DNA of 64,000 nucleotides from Melastoma dodecandrum (Eukaryota; Streptophyta; Magnoliopsida; Myrtales; Melastomataceae), in the NCBI GenBank assembly GCA_029817715.1, contig JARUPY010000085.1, forward strand, positions 4,898,001-4,962,000, written 5' to 3'. Under the pieces are notes generated by a model, which did not search any database, was not told the DNA's origin, and saw only the letters and a program-made list of their open reading frames with translations. This document shows, piece by piece, positions 58,226-64,000 of the stretch. The position numbers were made by a program, and so were the translations under genes. The first letter of the stretch is position 1, and each line of letters opens with the position of its first letter.

Positions 58226-59244
58226 TTACGGGAAGGGGAAAGGGAAGAACGTGTTCTCTACCTCGAAACCGTCCGCCATCCAAATATCCCACAGCATTAC
58301 AGCCTCGTATAATTCGTTTCCAAACTCATCTCCCTCCGACCTCAGAGCTCCCCTTGCGGGTGACATGAAAAGATTGCTCACGCGTGTTTCCTCCGCCACT
58401 TCAGCGTCCACAGCGCCCGGGTCGTCCCCAGCCTGGTTCGCGGCCGGCTGGCTCCTCCAGAAGTGGCCTAACTTCTTGGAAATATTATGGGGACGAGGCC
58501 TGATGGCCTTCACCCGGGTTTCACCCTGACACCCCTCGCCGTTTTCTTCTTCTCCTTCGTTTGAGGCCAGCTTCGGTTTCTTCACCATGAGCCTAGTGTT
58601 GCAGTAGTTTTTCACGTCGTTTGCCGTCCTCCCGGGAAGCCTCCCGGCGATCATGGACCACCTGTGATGGGGACAAGTGAATTGCAATTCAGTGCACGCA
58701 GCTCGTCAGATTGACTGCATGAGATTTACGTCGTTGCCATCAAGGAAAGGTCTGCTGGTGTTGCACAAGTAAGTAAGGGCAATATATCTATCGAATGAAA
58801 TGACCATCATCGACATCTAGAAAGAAAAAACTACTGTCTAAACATATTTACATTCAAAGAACGTAGATTCATCTTAGAACAAAGAAAATTTGCCTGTTCC
58901 CTAGAAGTTTATGAAGTCTGATGATCATGTCCACCTCGTCCTCCTGGAACACGCCCCTCTTGATGTTAGGTTTCACATAATTCAACCACCTCAGTCTGCA
59001 GCTCTTCCTGCATCTGTTCAACCCTGAGAAGCAATAAACCAAACCGGAAAACACTTCGTTGGAACAAAGTTAACAACAATAAATGATGCGCCAAACACCC
59101 TTCGAAGTATCTTAAACACGAACCGGCTCTCTGAGGAACCCTCTTCCATTCTCCCTCACCCCACTGTTCAACACATTTCTGGAGGAGGTCATCTTCTTCT
59201 TTGGTCCAAGCACCCTTCCTAACGATCAAAGCTCTCTCCTTCAT
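58226..59244 (-). CDS. R2R3-MYB, anthocyanin-activator type (subgroup 6), with anomalies
   Basis: Three exons (59124-59244, 58894-59023, 58226-58661) join in phase to 228 residues from ATG 59244. R2R3 is of the anthocyanin class: [72 protein letters not shown] with the ANDV signature (97-100), and an RPRP element after R3 resembling the subgroup-6 C-terminal motif. These factors activate late flavonoid genes with bHLH and WD40 partners. Oddities: the last R3 tryptophan is Cys104; two leucines of the bHLH-contact pattern are Met; the second intron has a GC donor (acag/gcaaat). The frame is otherwise open. It may be expressed with altered DNA binding, or be an early pseudogene. Confidence 0.85.
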
Positions 59245-60472
59245 TTGGCACTGTCCTATGGTACCGAGGAGGACATGAACAGCAGTGCCCGTGGAATTAA
59301 CATTTATAGTAGGAGGACAACCCTCCGCTCTTTCCTGAAGGATCAAGGATCTTTCGAAGGCCAAGCAAACACCTCACCCCTCCACGAACGCCTAAATTCG
59401 ATCATTGCCATAGCGGAGCCACGTGTTATTGTCCGAACGACGCAGAGTGGGACGGGCATTGCTTTGTGGTGACCTACTATGGCAGTTTTTCCATTTCCCG
59501 TTCCCACTTTCCCCACCCTCCAAGAAGAAACAGGCTCTATGTTAAGTAAGACGTAAGTCCATAGAGGATCTACAGAAACCTCATAAATGAAAGGCATATG
59601 CCCAAATACGAGTGCGTGCGGTCCCTTCCCGCTCTCCACATCCACACGTTGTTTGGAGCTTCTTTCCAGAAGATCATTATTGGGATGGAAAGATATGAAA
59701 CGACACTATGTGAGGAAGTGGCACGTCCCCTTCTCGACAAGTCTTCCTCCCCACCCCGGGGGGTTAAAAAACGACAAAAATATTTATTGAAAACTCGGTT
59801 TGATTGGTTAACATTTTAAGGTGAGACATCAACTTGTAACCCCGTCATCTGCTCGGTGGATTTTCAAAGGAATAGAAAAAAATATGTCCACATCTTCTTG
59901 GGGATTGCCAAACAAAAAATATATATATGCCAAACTCTCCAAGAACGAAATCTGATGGATCGGTGTCCAACCAAGGCTTTTCTACTCTAGGAAAGTAAAA
60001 AGAATATATATTTATGTAAGAATTTCAATATCAAACATTTCAAACGTGATTTTTAAATTTCACACGTGCACTCGACTTATCATATGAAAACATCGTATCG
60101 ATCATCTATTGGTTTACACACACTCCCAATTCGCCATATCAAAACCATTTCATCTTGTAAATCTCCTCTTTTTCTACTTGTTTATTTTTACTAATTCCTC
60201 TGTCTTTTATATTTGCAAGGTACTACTATATTTTATTCTTTAACTGAAGAAATCTTGTTCATATATATATATATATATATATACACAAGGTATTTGACAT
60301 GCATAATTTACGTAAAAGAGCTGAAAGGGTGAAAGGGATATTGGGCCAGCCTGCCCCAATATCCGTGGCTTCGCGTCCCATTTCTTGCCAAGTGACGATA
60401 CCGACAAGAACGACAATAATAACAATACTTACACATGTATGAGCAGTTTCATGAAAATAAAACTCGACAGGA
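59245..60472. other. Intergenic, no gene seen
   Basis: AT-rich, with an (AT)n microsatellite at about 60260-60283. The sequence just upstream of ATG 59244 stays open in frame but uses no ATG. Confidence 0.5.
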
Positions 60473-61180
60473 CTACGATTTCGATAACCTCAACGAAGCG
60501 GCGGTAACATCGACCCACTCCAGCTGTACCTCTACCTCTCCGCACTCCACATTCCTAAGCCTGAGGAACATCTCCTGGTGGACCTTCCCGTCCCTCCACG
60601 TTACGTGGCTCTCCTCCGAGTAGCAGTTCTGACTGTTGGGCTGTACCGTCTTGATCACCGTCCCGCTAGGGAACTCGGCCAGCTGTTTCGCAGTCCTCGC
60701 GGCCTCCACCAGAGGCCCCACGTCAAACTCTGCGTCCCCCATCTTGTCGTCCAGGCTGAACCTGTCCCTGTCGTAAACGGCCTGCGATCATATACAACAG
60801 TTCGCGTGTGGGTCTTCCCGCAGAGAAATATGGTAGAAGTAGGGTTCATCTGAACTCTGCGCTTACCAGCTTGACGAGATCATTGGGATCGTAGACGCAG
60901 AGTGTCAGGAGCTCGTTCCACTCCGGATTCAGGTTCTTTTTAACAACCCCCGTTTTCACTTTCTGTACCAAGGAAGGGGGGAGGGTGTTGGCGTTTGATA
61001 TGATTTCGGCCATCACCGTATCATCCCAAAACAATATGAACCGAATGAATTATCGGACCATGCCATTACCTGTTTACCCAACCTGACGATAACATAGGGA
61101 TCGCTGCTCCGGACGTCTCGGACGGCAAGGTTAATCCCTCTTTGAACGCGAACTTTAAGCAATCCCAGGACACGATCCAT
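60473..61180 (-). CDS. C2-domain ABA-related (CAR) type small C2 protein
   Basis: Three exons (61070-61180, 60867-60962, 60473-60781), all in phase 0, 171 residues from ATG 61180. An upstream GTG start was rejected. A single C2 domain fills the protein: MDRVLGLLKVRVQRGINLAV, RDVRSSDPYVIVRLG, LNPEWNELLTLCVYDPND, VYDRDRFSLDDKMGDAEFD. Acidic Ca2+-binding residues are at D22, D27, D73, D75 and D81. The CAR signature insertion and the ending LRLRNVECGEVEVQLEWVDV are present. CAR proteins bind phospholipid in a Ca2+-dependent way and bring PYR/PYL ABA receptors to the plasma membrane. Length matches the family. No abnormality seen. Confidence 0.92.
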
Positions 61181-62482
61181 TTCTGAAACCAAAGGAACTA
61201 TGCAGGAGTTCCCTATGGTGTTTGGATCCGTCGCCACTCTCTTCTGCACTCATCTCTCTTTTTATACGCCCCCCCTTGTCCGCCTCGGACCACCACGCTC
61301 CCAAAGGTAAAAAGCGACAAGAGAACCGGCCGCACCCGACGTTTTCCCGTGACATGTTCTCCTTTCCTTCCTTTTATCATTATCTTCTTATAGACAGATT
61401 ACGACACCATAATTAATTCAAACGATTACACCCCAACGAGAAGATGGAACAAGAATGACCCACAAGTGTGTGACTCCTGTGCTCGTTGGAGAAGAAACCA
61501 ATGCAAGTTTCCATGGATAGATAAGATAAAGAATGGAGCAATGAGATCTTCGGGAAGGCCTCATCGTTTGGAAATAAACGAGCCTTTCGATAGTATCTTT
61601 TTACTCCTCCTGAATTGACCACGGATTTATACTTTACATGATGACTTAGCAAAAGTTAAGCCTGAAAAGTTGAGGAACGTGCTTGACTTAGGATGTACAT
61701 ATCTTGATGGATGATCCGGAACAAATGATCACATCCGATTCAAGCGTATAGTCGTGCCGAAATAGCGAATAATAGATTGTTGAGAAACTTGGGGTCCGAC
61801 AAGCAGGCCTACATCGACAAATTCTCCGGACGTCGTCGTAAGCGCATGTGACTCCAACACAATACATGGGGGACAGAGCCTCCCGTCGCGTCAGATGTTA
61901 AAATTTTTGTCGTGCGGGCTAGTTTTGGTGGGGGGGCAACATATGACTCCAGGCACCACAGACAATCCACGGAATATGTCTTTTTCGAGGGGCATAGTAG
62001 TTCATGTAATTCATTCCATTGCATTTGATTCAGTTTTCCTTCTAAAGTGTATACATATAGAGATGTCTATTAAGCTCCGAACAACTTCGTTCGAATCGAA
62101 TCGACTCGATTCGATCTCCTTGCACACGCGAAGCTCATTCGAATTCTGGTTATTCTCGTCAAATTACCAAAAACGGAACAATCGCCACTATCAGAGACAA
62201 ATTGGTAATTTGTGAAAGCAAGGTCGAACGAAATTTGACCATTTGAAGTCCAAATTTCACCCTCAGTTCAAACACCATTTTCTCCTTCGATCGGTTTCGA
62301 ACGTCCGTGGGCTTTGGGTTTGGGCTATTTTACATCATCCTCTCGTCTCCCCAGGTCAAGGATCAACTCCTTCCCAGCTTGCCACGTGGATGAGTAGAGG
62401 TCGCGACACGTGGACTGCATCCCCCCGGGCCCCCGCATCGCCTCATCCGCCCAAAAGAGCAAACCCGGGTGGGTGGTTGCTG
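61181..62482. other. Intergenic between divergent CAR and PTST1 genes
   Basis: No gene seen. cttttaaaag-type AT stretches only; no clear shared promoter motif. Confidence 0.5.
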
Positions 62483-63902
62483 ATGATGGGAGAAGCCTGC
62501 TGCACCGATGAATGTCCGAACCTCGAGGTAAAGAGTCCTCCTCCTCCTCCTTTTGCCTCTTTAAAAGCTGCAATAAAGCCGCGTCCCCCGTTTGGTGGGA
62601 ATTTGCAGATGTTGCTTGCATTTGCAGTGCCCTTCTTTGGACAGGGATTGCTTGAGGAGGGATGCCCCGCGTGTCTTCCCTGGAGAAGGCAACTGCCTCC
62701 GTCAAATTTCCCTTAAAATTTGCCCCCGGAGGCATGAGAAGTGGAGGGCCTTCTCGAGCCCTGTCGGTTTCGAAGAGTCGTTCCCGCTTCAGTCGACCGA
62801 TGGCTTCCCAGGGGAAGAGATGTACGGGGAGGATTCTTCGGAGGAGCCCATGGCTAAGCCCCTCACCAAGGAAGAGGTAAAACGACTAGGTGTTGCCTCG
62901 GGATTAAGAACAATGTCAGCCTTTCCACGTTTGAAAGATTCGAAAACTGCCCTTACACCTGCTATCTGCTACTACTAGGCCATAATGGCTTGTTGCATCG
63001 CTGTTCAGTTGTTGTGAGAACGAGGTCTTGCTGATTATGTGGATCGACGGATAGTCCGCTTGCTTTACTCCCTGCACTCCCCCACTCAGTGCAGCAAACT
63101 GTTTAAATTGAAAGCAAGATTCGCACAGGCTAACTCTTATCTTGCTCCCTGATCATTACTTTCGAACAGTTGCAAGCATTGCTCGCTGACTCGGAGAGAC
63201 AGAAGCTTGCTCAGAAACTGAGTGAGGCCAATCAACAGAACCGGTTCCTCAAGAGGCAGGTATGTTGTTTCTTCGGTATTCTTTAGTCATTTCCCTTGCA
63301 AATGTGCTACTTTTGGAGGTTGAATCGTGGTAATTGTTTGGTTAGAAGGACTCTCAGGAGATCAGCTGTAGAAGGATCAATTTTCGTTATAGTTGACTAT
63401 GAGTGATTCTTTCCATGTGTATAAAACGAATTGATCAACCAATGTGTTACTAATTTTTTCAATTTGTATCTAGAAACAAAGACATTTCCTTTCTGAAAGT
63501 ATCTTTGGGCCTTTTCTCTTATCTGTTGATGTTGCAGCTGCATGTTAAGGAGGATGCATTGGTTAGCTTCAAAAAGGAACTTTCTGTCATGGAGCTCGAA
63601 CTTCTGGTCTGCAACTATACTTGTTACGAGTTGTGTATTCTCTGTAGAAGCATTGGTAATTGGTACCTAGAAAATCTGGGAAAGAAGAAGCGGACGTCCA
63701 CAGTTGTTTCTTTCCCATGCATGCTTTCCTGCCTACTTTCAAAAATATGAACTGTTGCGTGCAAGACTGAATTCAATGATGGCTCCACTTTGGCAGGCCT
63801 TGGTCAGTCTGGCTGAAGAGATAGCCAACTCAGGGATACCTGTGGGGACAAGAAAAATAAATGGAAAGTACATTCAGTCTCACCTTCTTTCTCGCTTAGA
63901 AG
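62483..63902 (+). CDS. PTST1: PTST1, PROTEIN TARGETING TO STARCH (5' part, runs off the window)
   Basis: Exons 62628-62876, 63170-63259, 63538-63606 and 63797-63902 join in phase, giving the coiled-coil segment LQALLADSERQKLAQKLSEA, NQQNRFLKRQLHVKEDALVS, FKKELSVMELELLALVSLAE and NSGIPVGTRKINGKYIQSHL. No ATG precedes this frame within exon 62628-62876. A small first exon, 62483-62527 (MMGEACCTDECPNLE), with a 100-bp GT-AG intron, supplies one in phase; this is my preferred but less certain start. The N-terminus is Arg/Cys-rich, as in a plastid transit peptide. In known PTST1 a C-terminal CBM48 follows, which lies beyond 64000. The protein carries granule-bound starch synthase to starch for amylose synthesis. 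Confidence 0.8.
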
Positions 63903-64000
63903 GTAGCCAGTCCTACTTTCTGAATACAGCTTAGTCTGTCGCTGTGTTCCTCCCTGAAGATTAGTCTGATCATTAGATGATAAACAAGCACTCGTTTTGT

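Overview
The window is nuclear DNA of a flowering plant. The genes have spliced exons with GT-AG introns, the families are plant-specific (R2R3-MYB, P-class PPR, EC1, EXORDIUM-like, plastid ClpP3, PTST1, CAR/C2), and the intergenic DNA is AT-rich and full of MITEs, microsatellites and retroelement remains. No bacterial operon, CRISPR array or tRNA/rRNA gene was seen. The species cannot be named from the sequence alone.

Layout. 0-11.3 kb is repeat-rich: an EXORDIUM-like 5' fragment and flank duplicated about 7 kb away, a cell-wall invertase pseudogene (1466-2963), one intact EXORDIUM-like gene (5932-6999, minus) and two foldback MITEs. 11.6-17.0 kb is an endogenous pararetrovirus (Caulimoviridae-like). 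It has a movement-protein / aspartic protease / RT / RNase H polyprotein frame broken by four in-frame stops, a separate downstream zinc-knuckle ORF, a TATA promoter, a short coiled-coil leader ORF and a tRNA-iMet primer-binding site. 19.1-27.9 kb is a head-to-tail array of 17 units of 514-515 bp, each carrying the 3' part of an unrecognised gene. 28-33.8 kb holds a small hypothetical gene, a SKP1-like gene, a triosephosphate isomerase copy with its catalytic residues replaced, and a small plastid-targeted membrane protein gene.

35.5-47.7 kb is the gene-dense core: eIF5 (+, with an upstream ORF), CLPP3 (-) and a SINA-type E3 ligase (+) sharing a 191-bp intergenic region, an EC1 egg-cell secreted peptide (-), and an intact 11-exon BGLU43/44-type GH1 glucosidase/mannosidase (-). 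47.7-62.4 kb is sparser: a subgroup-4-like repressor R2R3-MYB (+), a probable solo LTR with repeated palindromes, a PPR gene (+), an anthocyanin-type (subgroup 6) R2R3-MYB (-) with a GC-AG intron, and a CAR-type C2 gene (-). The 5' part of PTST1 (+), a plastid starch-synthesis scaffold, runs off the right edge.

The genes are not an operon or an obvious biosynthetic cluster; they are independent plant loci. The least ordinary material is the pararetrovirus architecture, the 17-unit gene-fragment array, the catalytically altered TPI copy and the MYB with a lost tryptophan. Splice junctions were placed by eye from GT/AG signals, phase arithmetic and protein family alignment from memory; no search was run.
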